Source: Fructilactobacillus hinvesii (GTDB lineage Bacteria; Bacillota; Bacilli; Lactobacillales; Lactobacillaceae). From it: a DNA stretch of 64,000 nucleotides. Of this stretch, positions 56,594-64,000 are shown in pieces (position 1 is the first letter of the stretch; every line of letters begins with the position of its first letter). The DNA is taken from contig NZ_CP097118.1 in assembly GCF_024029435.1 (NCBI RefSeq), positions 186,001 to 250,000 of the forward strand, given 5' to 3'. The notes beneath the pieces were generated by a model. The model saw nothing but the letters and a program-made list of their open reading frames with translations. It was not told where the DNA came from and did not search any database. The translations under genes were made by a program, and so were the position numbers.

Positions 56594-57787
56594 ATGAGCA
56601 AAGAAACCAGACGAGCCATCTATATTATCATTGCTGCCAACTTCATCATCTGTTTAGGCTGGAGCCTCGTCATTCCCGTCGAACCATTCATCAAGACAGA
56701 GTATCATCTAACGGCTGGGGAAATGGGAATGATGACCTCTCTGTTCGCCTTTACCCAGTTTCTTTTTTCGCCTGTGATTGGTCGAGTTTCCGATCGAATC
56801 GGTCGGGTTCCCATTTTAACCGCCGGACTATTACTGTATGCCCTCTCTGAGTTCATCTTCGCCCTTGCCGGCTCACTTTTGTGGTTTGATCTCTCCCGGC
56901 TCATTGGAGGAATTTCGGCTGCCATGGTGGGAACCACTTCAATGGCACTGGCAGCCGATCTCTCTAGTGAGCGCGAACGGGCCCGAGTCATCGGCTGGAT
57001 TTCTGCAGCCTTTAGTGGGGGGCTCATCATCGGACCCGGAATTGGTGGAGTTCTTGCGAACCTTAGCTACAAAACCCCGTTCTGGTTCGCCGGTGTTTCT
57101 GGAATCATAGCCGCGCTAGTCTTTGTCCTCGGGATGCCTAGTCATGTCAAAGAGCGCAGTCACGGAAACGTTGTCGATGGCGTTTCTTTAACGGACAAGG
57201 GGCTCAAACGACTATTAAATAAATCCATCTTAACCCTCTTTTTCATGATTCTCGTCTCATCCTTTGGTCTCGCTGGATTTGAAAGCATCTACACCCTGTA
57301 CGTCCACCAGGTCTTCCGCTTCTCCCTTAATCAAATCGCACTCGTACTAATTTTGAACGGCATTGGATCCCTCTTCTTACAGGTGGTGCTCTTCGACCGC
57401 TTGGTCAGTTGGGTCGGAGAAATTGGACTAACTCGGATCTGCTTTTTAATTAGTATGGCAGGAATCCTCTGGATGCTCTTTGCCCACACGGCCGTGGAAG
57501 TCATCGTGGCTACTTTATTAATCTTTTGCGCCTTCGACGTGCTCCGACCAGCGATTACCACCTTGTTAACCCGATTTGGCAAAAACAACCAAGGACTCAT
57601 CAACGGAGTTAACATGTCGCTCACTAGCATTGGTAACATTGCTGGCCCCATTTTTGCCGGAACTTTAATGGATAAAAATCCCAGTCTGCCGTACTTAATC
57701 GTTGCCATTATCATGTTCTGCTCTGCCCTCATTACTTGGGTCGTCAGCCACGAAATGAAAACGGATAAAAACGTGCGCAGTAATTAA
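56594..57787 (+). CDS. MFS multidrug efflux transporter (NorA/Bmr-like)
   Basis: The 397-residue transporter has 12 predicted spans. Helix 1 NFIICLGWSLVIPVEPF, the loop GRVSDRIGRVPIL between helices 2 and 3, and motif C in helix 5 (FSGGLIIGPGIGGVLA) mark it as a drug:H+ antiporter of the 12-span DHA1 group. GAGG precedes the ATG, with TATAAT upstream (56548-56553). It is a single-gene unit, divergent from pepN. Its substrate cannot be told from sequence. Confidence 0.88.
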   Translation: MSKETRRAIYIIIAANFIICLGWSLVIPVEPFIKTEYHLTAGEMGMMTSLFAFTQFLFSPVIGRVSDRIGRVPILTAGLLLYALSEFIFALAGSLLWFDLSRLIGGISAAMVGTTSMALAADLSSERERARVIGWISAAFSGGLIIGPGIGGVLANLSYKTPFWFAGVSGIIAALVFVLGMPSHVKERSHGNVVDGVSLTDKGLKRLLNKSILTLFFMILVSSFGLAGFESIYTLYVHQVFRFSLNQIALVLILNGIGSLFLQVVLFDRLVSWVGEIGLTRICFLISMAGILWMLFAHTAVEVIVATLLIFCAFDVLRPAITTLLTRFGKNNQGLINGVNMSLTSIGNIAGPIFAGTLMDKNPSLPYLIVAIIMFCSALITWVVSHEMKTDKNVRSN

Positions 57788-57795
57788 TTTCAACT

Positions 57796-57832
57796 AAAAA
57801 AGCTTTTCTATGTAGAATAGAAAAGCTTTTTT
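57796..57832 (+). terminator. Bidirectional terminator after MFS gene
   Basis: AAAAAAGCTTTTCTAT and ATAGAAAAGCTTTTTT (57796-57832) form a perfect 16-bp stem. Confidence 0.95.
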
Positions 57833-57844
57833 AGTTACTCTCAT

Positions 57845-58003
57845 TTATTTCCGATGCTCTAACGCACAAGCAATGCTGTGAGCTAACATCCCAAAGATCA
57901 TCATGTACATGGATACCATCATACCCATGCCTTCTGGCATCATCACAAAAACAAAGAATGTAATGACCCAGTACAGGGATAATAACCAGTAAAATAACTT
58001 CAT
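57845..58003 (-). CDS. 52-residue Met-rich two-span membrane protein
   Basis: A short minus-strand frame encodes MKLFYWLLSLYWVITFFVFV followed by a Met-rich stretch (MMPEGMGMMVSMYMMIFGM) and the end LAHSIACALEHRK. GGAGG lies seven bases before the ATG, a strong site. About 11 of 52 residues are Met. Two membrane helices are likely (about 2-20 and 27-46). It lies in the same direction as the upstream TSUP transporter gene, 48 bases below it, so they may be co-transcribed. Function is unknown; Met-rich membrane segments sometimes bind copper. Confidence 0.65.
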   Translation of the reverse strand: MKLFYWLLSLYWVITFFVFVMMPEGMGMMVSMYMMIFGMLAHSIACALEHRK

Positions 58004-58051
58004 CAAGAATCCTCCTCGCGCAGATTATTTATATTCTAACATAGGTGCATT

Positions 58052-58834
58052 TTAAAAGTAAGCCTTGACAAATAAATCTGCAGCGAGTAAGAAAGCCGCA
58101 ATCGCAATTAAAATCCGTAGCAACTTGATGTTAACGTGACGGACAATCTTTGGACCACAGTAACCCCCAATTAACAAACCAATGCCCAGCGGCAGCACTG
58201 CATGCCAGGCCACGGTCGTCGTCATGATAAAGTAAGCTGACGAACAAATGTTACATGCAAAGGTCATCACGTTTTTAACGGCGTTGTACTTAGCAAAACT
58301 TTCCCGGGTAATCACCGCTAAAATCGCTAAGAGTACCACTCCACCGGCGGCCCCAAAGTACCCAAGGTAACCACCCACTAATACAATTCCAAGGTAACTA
58401 GCCAAGGTTAGAACCTTGTGCCGCGTGGGATGCATTTCCGCACGCCGTAAGCGTTCTTCCTCTTTAAGCTCCTTCCCTCGTCCTGAAAGCAGGAGCATTA
58501 CTCCAGCTACTAAGATAAAGAATGGCACGATCTTTTCAAAGGTCGAAGCAGGTGCCACTAATAAGAGGGCACTCCCGCTCACACTCCCAATGACAGCCAA
58601 AATGGTGTAACCTAAAGCCCGATGCCATTGACCGTGCAGTTCCTTCAGTGAAGCTGGAATGGCTCCTAAACCCGTGAAGATCAAGGAAACCGTGTTCGTG
58701 ACGTTTGCAATTACCGGTGGAATCCCCACCATGAGGAGCGCTGGGTAGGAGGCAATTGATGCCAATCCGGCAATCGTCGCCATTAACCCCGCCACGATTC
58801 CAGCTGCTAGTAAAAAAATAAACTGTAAAACCAT
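58052..58834 (-). CDS. TSUP (TauE/SafE) family membrane transporter
   Basis: The 260-residue protein has about eight spans in two halves. The N-terminal half carries GLMATIAGLASIASYPALLM, the glycine-rich TSUP repeat, and the C-terminal half has the related GYLGYFGAAGGVVLLA. Family members export or import sulfite, sulfoacetate or other organosulfur anions; no specific substrate can be named here. The start at 58834 has AAGGG somewhat far upstream. The gene precedes the small Met-rich protein. Confidence 0.87.
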   Translation of the reverse strand: MVLQFIFLLAAGIVAGLMATIAGLASIASYPALLMVGIPPVIANVTNTVSLIFTGLGAIPASLKELHGQWHRALGYTILAVIGSVSGSALLLVAPASTFEKIVPFFILVAGVMLLLSGRGKELKEEERLRRAEMHPTRHKVLTLASYLGIVLVGGYLGYFGAAGGVVLLAILAVITRESFAKYNAVKNVMTFACNICSSAYFIMTTTVAWHAVLPLGIGLLIGGYCGPKIVRHVNIKLLRILIAIAAFLLAADLFVKAYF

Positions 58835-58921
58835 CTCAATTTCGACCCTTCTGTCCGATGTTCATGAACGTTTTCTAACTGCCATTATAGTATAAGTTCG
58901 TCCCCAGCCAAAGTGCCGTAA

Positions 58922-58951
58922 AAAAAGACCTCCCAGAATGGAGGTCTTTTT
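58922..58951. terminator. Terminator hairpin beside the ABC remnant
   Basis: AAAAAGACCTCC (58922-58933) and GGAGGTCTTTTT (58940-58951) form a perfect stem with A/T tracts for both strands. It probably ended the now broken ABC gene. Confidence 0.92.
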
Positions 58952-58954
58952 CCC

Positions 58955-59146
58955 TTAATTGCTCTCTGCATTAATCTCAATCACGTTGGTCAGCTGTTCC
59001 CTAATCTTTTGTTGCAAGTGGTGGGTCACCATCAATAATGTGATTGCTGGTTGGTGCACAAGTGTCGTTTCAATTTCTGTGGCCGTCTGCTCGTCTAAGG
59101 CCGCCGTACTTTCATCCATTAAAAAGATCTCTTTGCCAGTAATCAA
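58955..59146 (-). pseudogene. ABC exporter C-terminal ATPase fragment
   Basis: The 63 residues start mid-domain at GKEIFLMDESTAALDEQTA (Walker B and D-loop) and continue to the H-loop histidine in LLMVTHH. Walker A, the Q-loop and the ABC signature are absent. The fragment therefore represents only the end of a fused membrane-ATPase exporter. The original terminator follows it. The matching N-terminal fragment appears to lie upstream at 59210-59395. Confidence 0.85.
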
Positions 59147-59209
59147 TCAAGCTAATCAAAATTGTAATATCCTTTGAAATTTATTATTTTAAAGATATTT
59201 ATAAGTCAC

Positions 59210-59395
59210 TCAAATAATGAAACAATGAAAATTATTTAAATTTATAAATGATATATAATGCAATAATTTTTTTAAATCTTCATTGTTGCTTTTAATTATT
59301 ATAAACGAAATTAGCGATGTAATAATAAAACTAATTATAAACAACATAAAAAATTTTATTTCCTTTCTGAGATATTTGTATAATTTCTTATACAA
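59210..59395 (-). pseudogene. Probable N-terminal fragment of the same ABC exporter
   Basis: The 61-residue AT-rich frame encodes a basic start and one long hydrophobic helix (YKYLRKEIKFF, then MLFIISFIITSLISFIII). This resembles the first membrane helix of ABC exporters. It lies upstream of, and in the same direction as, the ATPase fragment. The frame can only begin at TTG with no good ribosome site. Loss of roughly 450 codons between the two pieces would explain both. The assignment rests on position and general character, not on a specific motif. Confidence 0.4.
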
Positions 59396-59398
59396 ATA
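59373..59398. repeat. Perfect 11-bp inverted repeat in AT-rich remnant region
   Basis: TATTTGTATAA (59373-59383) and TTATACAAATA (59388-59398) with a 4-base spacer. It coincides with the start of the broken exporter gene. Confidence 0.6.
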
Positions 59399-59452
59399 TT
59401 TTCTAATGCAAAAATAAAATTTTTATATTAATTATTTTTTATACAACCAACA

Positions 59453-59487
59453 AAAAACGCTCCCCAAATAATTTGGGGAGCGTTTTT
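59453..59487 (-). terminator. Terminator after pox
   Basis: AAAAACGCTCCCCAAAT and ATTTGGGGAGCGTTTTT form an almost loop-less perfect stem. Confidence 0.93.
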
Positions 59488-59512
59488 ATGGTTTTAGGAG
59501 GTCACTAGTTAA

Positions 59513-61333
59513 TTAAAGTTGAACTCCGAATTCGTCAAAGTAGTGTTGTAACGGTAAGAGTTCTTCTCCATCGTAGATGGCAAATAATTCTTCAATCGTC
59601 TTTGCTTGTTGATCTGCTTTATCAATCCGGTAGTTTGGACTAACCGTTTCCGAAACCTTGCCGTCTTCAATCTTAACAACTAAGTCTTCTACTGGTAAGG
59701 CCCGTTTGTCGTTAATGATAATGTCGATCAAGAACGGACGACCTGCTTTAACGGCTTCGTTAGCTTGATCAAAGGCAGCTGGTAATTCAGCGTAGTTTGA
59801 AACCCGAACGGCGTCTAAGCCCATTGCTTTTGCAATTCCAGCAAAGTCTTGGGTCTGCAAGTCTAAGCCAAAGTATTGCATGGCGATGTCTTCTTGTTCA
59901 CCCTTAATGAAGCTTAGGTCGCCATTTTGAGTCACGATGTTAATGATTGGTAACTTGTACTTAACTTCCGTAACTAAGTCCTGCATTACCATTGATAAAG
60001 CACCGTCACCAGCGATGTTAAAGACTTGCTTGTCAGGTTCGTCTAATTTAGCAGCAATTGCACCTGGAACTCCAGAGCCCATCGTTGCAAATAAGGCGGA
60101 AATAACCCACTTCATTTGGTCATTGAAGTTCAAGTATCTAAAGGTACTGATGATGTTGTCACCAACGTCAACTGAGTACACAGCATCTGGTTCAGAAATC
60201 CGGTTAATTTGTTTGTAAACTTGAGCCGGACTCAAGCTGTCAGCTTCACTGTCCATAATCTTCTTGATGTATTCTTTCCAGTTTTGCATGTCAGCGACAG
60301 CAGCTTTGAAGAATGGGCTTTCTGGAGCTGGTTCTGATTGATCCAAAGCCTTTTCCACAAACTTAGTGGCATCTGACCAGATGGCCAAGTCAGGAGCGTG
60401 GTGCCGACCTAATTGAATCGTGTTGTTATCAACTTGAATGTACTTAAAGTCATGGCTAGCGTAAACGCTGTTAGCAAAGGCAAAGTCTCCACCAATGGCA
60501 ATTACTAAGTCAGAAGTAGCCAAAATTTCATCTGCCGGTTTAGAAGCAGCCCGGTTGGCAGTGCCAATGTTTCCTTCGTAACCTTTGTCAACGTAACCCT
60601 GAGCCAATCCATCCATGATTAACGGAATTTGGAGTTTCTTTGATAATTCGATTAACTTATCACCACCAGCTTTAATTCCACGACCAACGTGGATAACTGG
60701 ACGTTTAGCATCCTTAACCATTGCTAAGAATTCGTTAACTTCTTCGTCAGTAGCAACTGGTTCTGGAGCTGGTTTAGCGTAAGTTGGAGCAGCTGAATCG
60801 TAACGAACGTCTGGAATTTCTGCAAATCCAAAGTCGTTTGGAATCACAACCACAGCCACACCCTTGTTAGCATATGCAGCGTGGATGGCTTGATCAACTA
60901 CGTGTGGCAAGCTTTCCGGAGTCATTACTACTCGATCGTAAACAGAAACGTCTTCAAACATTGGTACTTCTGGGAATTCCTGGAAGTAGTCATAGTTCAT
61001 GTTATTGTGGGCAACTTGACCAACTAATGCCAAAACGGGAACTTTATCTTCCTTAGCATCGTATAAACCGTTTAACAGGTTCACGGCACCAGGACCAGCA
61101 GACCCAAAGGCCACTCCAATGTGTCCGGTCAATTTAGCGTGCGCAGCGGCAGCTAAAGCACCAACTTGTTCGTGGCGAATTTGAATGTAGTTAATGTTGT
61201 CCTTTTCAACGTCCAAAGCGTGCAGAGTTGAGTTAATGGAACCACCTGGGTAACCAAAAACATCCTTAACTCCGTAGGCTTCGAGAACTTTCACCATGGC
61301 AACTGCAGCAGGAATCTTGTTTACATCTTTCAT
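59513..61333 (-). CDS. pox: Pyruvate oxidase
   Basis: The 606-residue ThDP/FAD enzyme converts pyruvate, phosphate and O2 to acetyl phosphate, CO2 and H2O2. The N-terminal ThDP-binding domain has VFGYPGGSIN and the catalytic Glu region IRHEQVGALAAAAHAKL. The FAD domain is central, and the C-terminal GDGALSMVMQDLVTE holds the ThDP-Mg site. The length equals that of the Lactobacillus plantarum enzyme family. I chose the ATG at 61333, with GGAGG upstream. A perfect cre site over the promoter indicates repression on glucose. The peroxide could be removed by the catalase encoded at 33103. Confidence 0.94.
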   Translation of the reverse strand: MKDVNKIPAAVAMVKVLEAYGVKDVFGYPGGSINSTLHALDVEKDNINYIQIRHEQVGALAAAAHAKLTGHIGVAFGSAGPGAVNLLNGLYDAKEDKVPVLALVGQVAHNNMNYDYFQEFPEVPMFEDVSVYDRVVMTPESLPHVVDQAIHAAYANKGVAVVVIPNDFGFAEIPDVRYDSAAPTYAKPAPEPVATDEEVNEFLAMVKDAKRPVIHVGRGIKAGGDKLIELSKKLQIPLIMDGLAQGYVDKGYEGNIGTANRAASKPADEILATSDLVIAIGGDFAFANSVYASHDFKYIQVDNNTIQLGRHHAPDLAIWSDATKFVEKALDQSEPAPESPFFKAAVADMQNWKEYIKKIMDSEADSLSPAQVYKQINRISEPDAVYSVDVGDNIISTFRYLNFNDQMKWVISALFATMGSGVPGAIAAKLDEPDKQVFNIAGDGALSMVMQDLVTEVKYKLPIINIVTQNGDLSFIKGEQEDIAMQYFGLDLQTQDFAGIAKAMGLDAVRVSNYAELPAAFDQANEAVKAGRPFLIDIIINDKRALPVEDLVVKIEDGKVSETVSPNYRIDKADQQAKTIEELFAIYDGEELLPLQHYFDEFGVQL

Positions 61334-61359
61334 AATCCTTACCTCCATTTCATAACTTA

Positions 61360-61388
61360 AGTTTAGCACCGCTTGAAACCGCTTTCAA
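61360..61388 (-). promoter_or_regulatory. pox promoter overlapped by a cre (CcpA) site
   Basis: On the minus strand TTGAAA (-35, 61383-61388), a 17-base spacer and TAAACT (-10, 61360-61365). TTGAAAGCGGTTTCAA (61373-61388) fits the cre consensus WTGNNARCGNWWWCAW at every position, and its first six bases are the -35 itself. Confidence 0.78.
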
Positions 61389-61464
61389 GGCTTAAACTCA
61401 TTCTTTTACTTTTAATCAGTTCTAATGTAATCCCTTACTCAGTTTAATTGCAAAGAATTCGCTT

Positions 61465-62226
61465 TTAATTTTCTGCCACTTTTTTGTGCTTGCGGCGTAG
61501 CACCAGTCCAATGGTAACCGGAATCGTGAGAATCACGCCGATTGCCGAGATAATCGTCATTATGAACTCTGCTACAAAAATTTTATCGTTCAAAACCATC
61601 CCCAAGGTATAGTGCAAGCGAGCAAACCAGATGAAAAGCCCTAACAATCCGCCGTAAAATCCAAAGAATAACGTGTTAAAGGCCGTCCCCACAATTTCTT
61701 GTCCGACCCGCATTCCAGTGCTTTTTAATTGTTGATCACTAATCTTTTCATCATGATCTTCTAGTTCCACTAATCCGGTCGCAACGGCAACAGCCGCCTC
61801 AGCGATTGCCCCCAGACAGCTTAAAATGGTCATCGCGCAGGAAACGTCTAAAAAACGCACCCCCAACTGAAGCGACATCCCCTCTAAATCTTCCGTATTT
61901 TCCGGACCAAAGCCTTGAACCTGAGCCCAGTGTTCAACGGGAATAATTAATAAAATGACTAATCCGACTACAATCAGGGAGGTCACAAAGGCAATGTCAG
62001 CGTTACGACCCTGTTGATTCCCAAAGTAAATCGAAACCACCAGAATAATGACTGCGTTACACAACGTGACCACTAAGTATGGTATTCCCCACGAAATTAA
62101 GACTACGGAGAGAAACACCACGGCAAAGTTAAATAAAAGTCCTAGAAACGAAACAAACCCCTGTCGCCCACCAGCAAGCAGCATGGCAGCTAACAACACC
62201 AGCACTAAGGCACTAATCGTACTCAT
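61465..62226 (-). CDS. YibE/F-family membrane protein (second gene)
   Basis: The 253-residue protein has about seven membrane helices and the YibE/F-family features: GRQGFVSFLGLLFNF near the N-terminus, and a central LSCLGAIAEAAVAVATGL segment mirrored in its partner as IGSLGAIMDLSADITSSV. The ATG overlaps the upstream gene's stop as ATGA. The pair is conserved in Lactobacillales and of unknown function, probably a transport or membrane-homeostasis complex. Confidence 0.85.
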   Translation of the reverse strand: MSTISALVLVLLAAMLLAGGRQGFVSFLGLLFNFAVVFLSVVLISWGIPYLVVTLCNAVIILVVSIYFGNQQGRNADIAFVTSLIVVGLVILLIIPVEHWAQVQGFGPENTEDLEGMSLQLGVRFLDVSCAMTILSCLGAIAEAAVAVATGLVELEDHDEKISDQQLKSTGMRVGQEIVGTAFNTLFFGFYGGLLGLFIWFARLHYTLGMVLNDKIFVAEFIMTIISAIGVILTIPVTIGLVLRRKHKKVAEN

Positions 62227-63338
62227 TTAATCACCTTCATTTCACAAATTCCGCCGGCTAACAATCCGGTAATGGGAACCGTTAACGCAATGCCAATCCC
62301 ACTAATCAAACTCTGCACAATTCCCAACGACATAATCATAGAGTAAGAATAACCCCAGCTATTACCGTTCTTTAAGAACAACACCATCATTGGGAAGGTA
62401 CTGGCCACAAAGATTAAAAACAACACGTTAATTAACGGACCCATAATGGAACGACCGATTTTACGGGCGTTGCCAAATAATTCTCCAAAGCGCATCATAG
62501 GCTTTTCTCGGTAAACGGCAAAGACACTCGAGGTAATGTCAGCAGAAAGATCCATAATCGCTCCTAGTGAACCGATCATGCTTCCCGCAAAGAACAACGG
62601 AAGGCGTTGTTGGGTCACATAATCCATCATTTCAAATTTCATTCCCCGTTGGTGGGTCAAATTAAGCACTATCCAAGCAATCAAAATAGCTGCCGCGGTT
62701 CCTAGAATCGTGGCAATAATTGCCACAACCGTTTCTTTCGAGCGACCAAAGATCAAGAGGGCCGTAACCACCGTGAAGACCACGGCTAAGCCAGAAAAGA
62801 GCAGGAACGGATTCCAGTTGGTCCGTACGTCTAATTCCACCACCACAAAAAAGAGTAAGGCATTCACGACCAAACTAAGTAACGCCATTGATCCGCGCAC
62901 CTTCAAAATCAATAACAGCAAGCTGATGGTCAACCACAGCAAAAAGACCACCACGGTATCCCGCTTAAAACCATTAATGAGGCTAGCACTATGCTGTTTG
63001 GTCTTTCCACTTAGATGTAAAAAGACCTGTTGGCCTGGATGGTATTCCTGATCCGTGGCGTTCGATTCCGAAAACTGATTTTGGATTCGCAGGGTTTGCC
63101 CCCGTTTTCGCCCGTTTAAGATTTTGAGGGTCACCGTTTGATTTTGCTGGTAGTCCTCGTTTTTAAATTCATCGGTCGTTTTACTCCGCGGACCATTTTT
63201 CACTTGCTGCACCTCAGCCACCGTCTGACTATACAAAGGGGCATCATAGTGGGTTAGTAAAACGGCTACCATCCCGACGACTAAAACTACCAAGAGCCAC
63301 CACCATTTAATCGTAATTTGGGGCTTAATTCTGCGCAT
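62223..63338 (-). CDS. YibE/F-family membrane protein (first gene)
   Basis: The 371-residue protein has an N-terminal anchor (about 10-30), an extracellular beta domain (about 35-120; LKILNGRKRGQTLRI and YHPGQQVFLHL) and about seven membrane helices. GSLGAIMDLSADITS is the family core. It overlaps the second YibE/F gene by four bases, implying coupled translation and probably a complex. It lies 16 bases downstream of rlmH, so all three may share a transcript. The role is unknown. Confidence 0.87.
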   Translation of the reverse strand: MRRIKPQITIKWWWLLVVLVVGMVAVLLTHYDAPLYSQTVAEVQQVKNGPRSKTTDEFKNEDYQQNQTVTLKILNGRKRGQTLRIQNQFSESNATDQEYHPGQQVFLHLSGKTKQHSASLINGFKRDTVVVFLLWLTISLLLLILKVRGSMALLSLVVNALLFFVVVELDVRTNWNPFLLFSGLAVVFTVVTALLIFGRSKETVVAIIATILGTAAAILIAWIVLNLTHQRGMKFEMMDYVTQQRLPLFFAGSMIGSLGAIMDLSADITSSVFAVYREKPMMRFGELFGNARKIGRSIMGPLINVLFLIFVASTFPMMVLFLKNGNSWGYSYSMIMSLGIVQSLISGIGIALTVPITGLLAGGICEMKVIK

Positions 63339-63354
63339 GTTCCTTCCTTCTTTC

Positions 63355-63834
63355 TTACTTATGGTATGGACTGTTGCTATTAATCATAAAGGCGCGGTAA
63401 ATCTGCTCACAAAGAACCACCCGCATTAATTGATGAGGCAACGTAAATTTTCCAAAGGATAACGAAAAGTCAGCTCGCTGCAAAACGGCTGGGGCTAACC
63501 CGAGTGACCCACCGATAATAAACGTGAGATCCGAATGACCATAAGTCGTTAAATCTTTGATTTGGGCCGCAAATGCTTCGGAAGTTAATTCCTTTCCTTT
63601 AATCGCGAGTGCAAACACAAACTCCCGATCACTAACCTTGGCCAGAATTCGGTCCCCCTCCTTCTCCATCACTTGTTCCATTTCAGCGGAACTTAAAGAT
63701 TCCGGCGCTTTTTCGTCCCGAACCTCCACCAGCGAAAATTTACAAAAGCGCGAGAGGCGTTTTTCGTATTCTTTAATTGCAGCTGTAAAGTATTTTTCCT
63801 TGATTTTACCTACAACCACTACTTTGATGTTCAT
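63355..63834 (-). CDS. rlmH: 23S rRNA (pseudouridine-1915-N3)-methyltransferase
   Basis: This 159-residue SPOUT methyltransferase methylates pseudouridine 1915 of 23S rRNA on the 70S ribosome. The knot region carries [20 protein letters not shown] and [23 protein letters not shown] in the trimmed form FTLPHQLMR...EQIYRA, ending with NSNSPYHK, the conserved C-terminus. I chose the ATG at 63834 because AAAGGA is about ten bases upstream; the ATG at 63843 touches that site. A DnaA-box cluster lies just upstream. Confidence 0.97.
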   Translation of the reverse strand: MNIKVVVVGKIKEKYFTAAIKEYEKRLSRFCKFSLVEVRDEKAPESLSSAEMEQVMEKEGDRILAKVSDREFVFALAIKGKELTSEAFAAQIKDLTTYGHSDLTFIIGGSLGLAPAVLQRADFSLSFGKFTLPHQLMRVVLCEQIYRAFMINSNSPYHK

Positions 63835-63855
63835 AACTCTCATCCTTTCAACAGG

Positions 63856-63962
63856 TTATCCCCAAAGTTATCCACAGAAAACCACAAATATTTTCCTTTC
63901 CTCACTTTTTTATCCATCTGTGATTAACTCCAATTTGTCAATAGCCTTTTTAGTTATCCACA
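63856..63962 (+). promoter_or_regulatory. DnaA-box cluster upstream of rlmH
   Basis: Two perfect TTATCCACA boxes (63868-63876 and 63954-63962) and two relatives, TTATCCCCA (63856-63864) and TTATCCATC (63910-63918), lie in the same orientation within 107 bases. No dnaA or dnaN is in view. Confidence 0.75.
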
Positions 63963-64000
63963 ATTCACACAGCAACATCTGTTCGTTAACCCAAGAAAAA

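Noticed and set aside
63856..63962. Chromosomal origin of replication
   Set aside because: DnaA boxes are present, but no dnaA, dnaN or long AT-rich unwinding region is visible before the window ends.

Overview
The window is chromosomal DNA from a low-to-moderate-GC Gram-positive lactic acid bacterium of the family Lactobacillaceae. The evidence is a complete 16S-tRNAIle-tRNAAla-23S-5S operon, strong AGGAGG-type ribosome binding sites, pyruvate oxidase, PepN, an Apf-like LysM protein, carAB with a PyrR-type leader, and T-box and L-box leaders. Adjacent zwf and gnd genes and the variable regions of the 16S gene (read by eye, from memory) point to the heterofermentative branch near Levilactobacillus, Fructilactobacillus or Apilactobacillus. 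The genus is not settled. A class II aldolase and a haem catalase are also encoded. No transposase, integrase or CRISPR array was found.

Layout, left to right. 1-1.9 kb: an MFS transporter cut by the window edge, and DegV. 2.2-9.5 kb: an accessory stretch holding an AT-rich membrane protein, a large DUF1906 lysozyme-like protein without a signal peptide, a divergent XRE repressor/ImmA protease pair, an Rgg-regulator remnant, an MFS exporter, a YefM/YafQ-type toxin-antitoxin pair, and the Apf-like LysM protein under a WalR-type box. 9.7-16.9 kb: a GH13 alpha-glucosidase, zwf, gnd, a DinJ/YafQ pair and a CycA-like permease. 16.9-19.4 kb: a polar amino acid ABC transporter behind a T-box whose specifier reads as a His codon. 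19.5-28.3 kb: the acetylated lysine/diaminopimelate pathway, with lysA-dapH-deacetylase-dapA-dapB-asd behind a lysine riboswitch and lysC-dapF running divergently. 28.4-31.3 kb: an FMN reductase and a PadR-controlled envelope module. 31.4-41.6 kb: fba, a nucleotidase, katA, a second FMN reductase, two zinc-ribbon membrane proteins, a CadD-like transporter, and an MFS transporter/nucleotidase/lipoprotein cluster preceded by a structured attenuator-like leader of unknown class. 41.7-48.3 kb: a DUF3862-like protein, carB, carA and a dicarboxylate/glutamate-type symporter. 48.4-53.9 kb: the rRNA operon with two tandem promoters. 53.9-63.8 kb: pepN, an MFS exporter, a Met-rich 52-residue protein, a TSUP transporter, both ends of a deleted ABC exporter gene, pyruvate oxidase under a cre site, a YibE/YibF pair and rlmH. 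The last 150 bases hold a cluster of DnaA boxes.

The clearest biology is nutrient-sensing RNA control: a T-box (His), an L-box (Lys), a PyrR attenuator (pyrimidines) and one leader that I cannot assign. The best candidates for something undescribed are that leader (38037-38177), the signal-less DUF1906 protein with its dyad-rich control region and neighbouring XRE/ImmA pair, and the PadR/HAAS/DUF4097 module with its 30-residue membrane microprotein.
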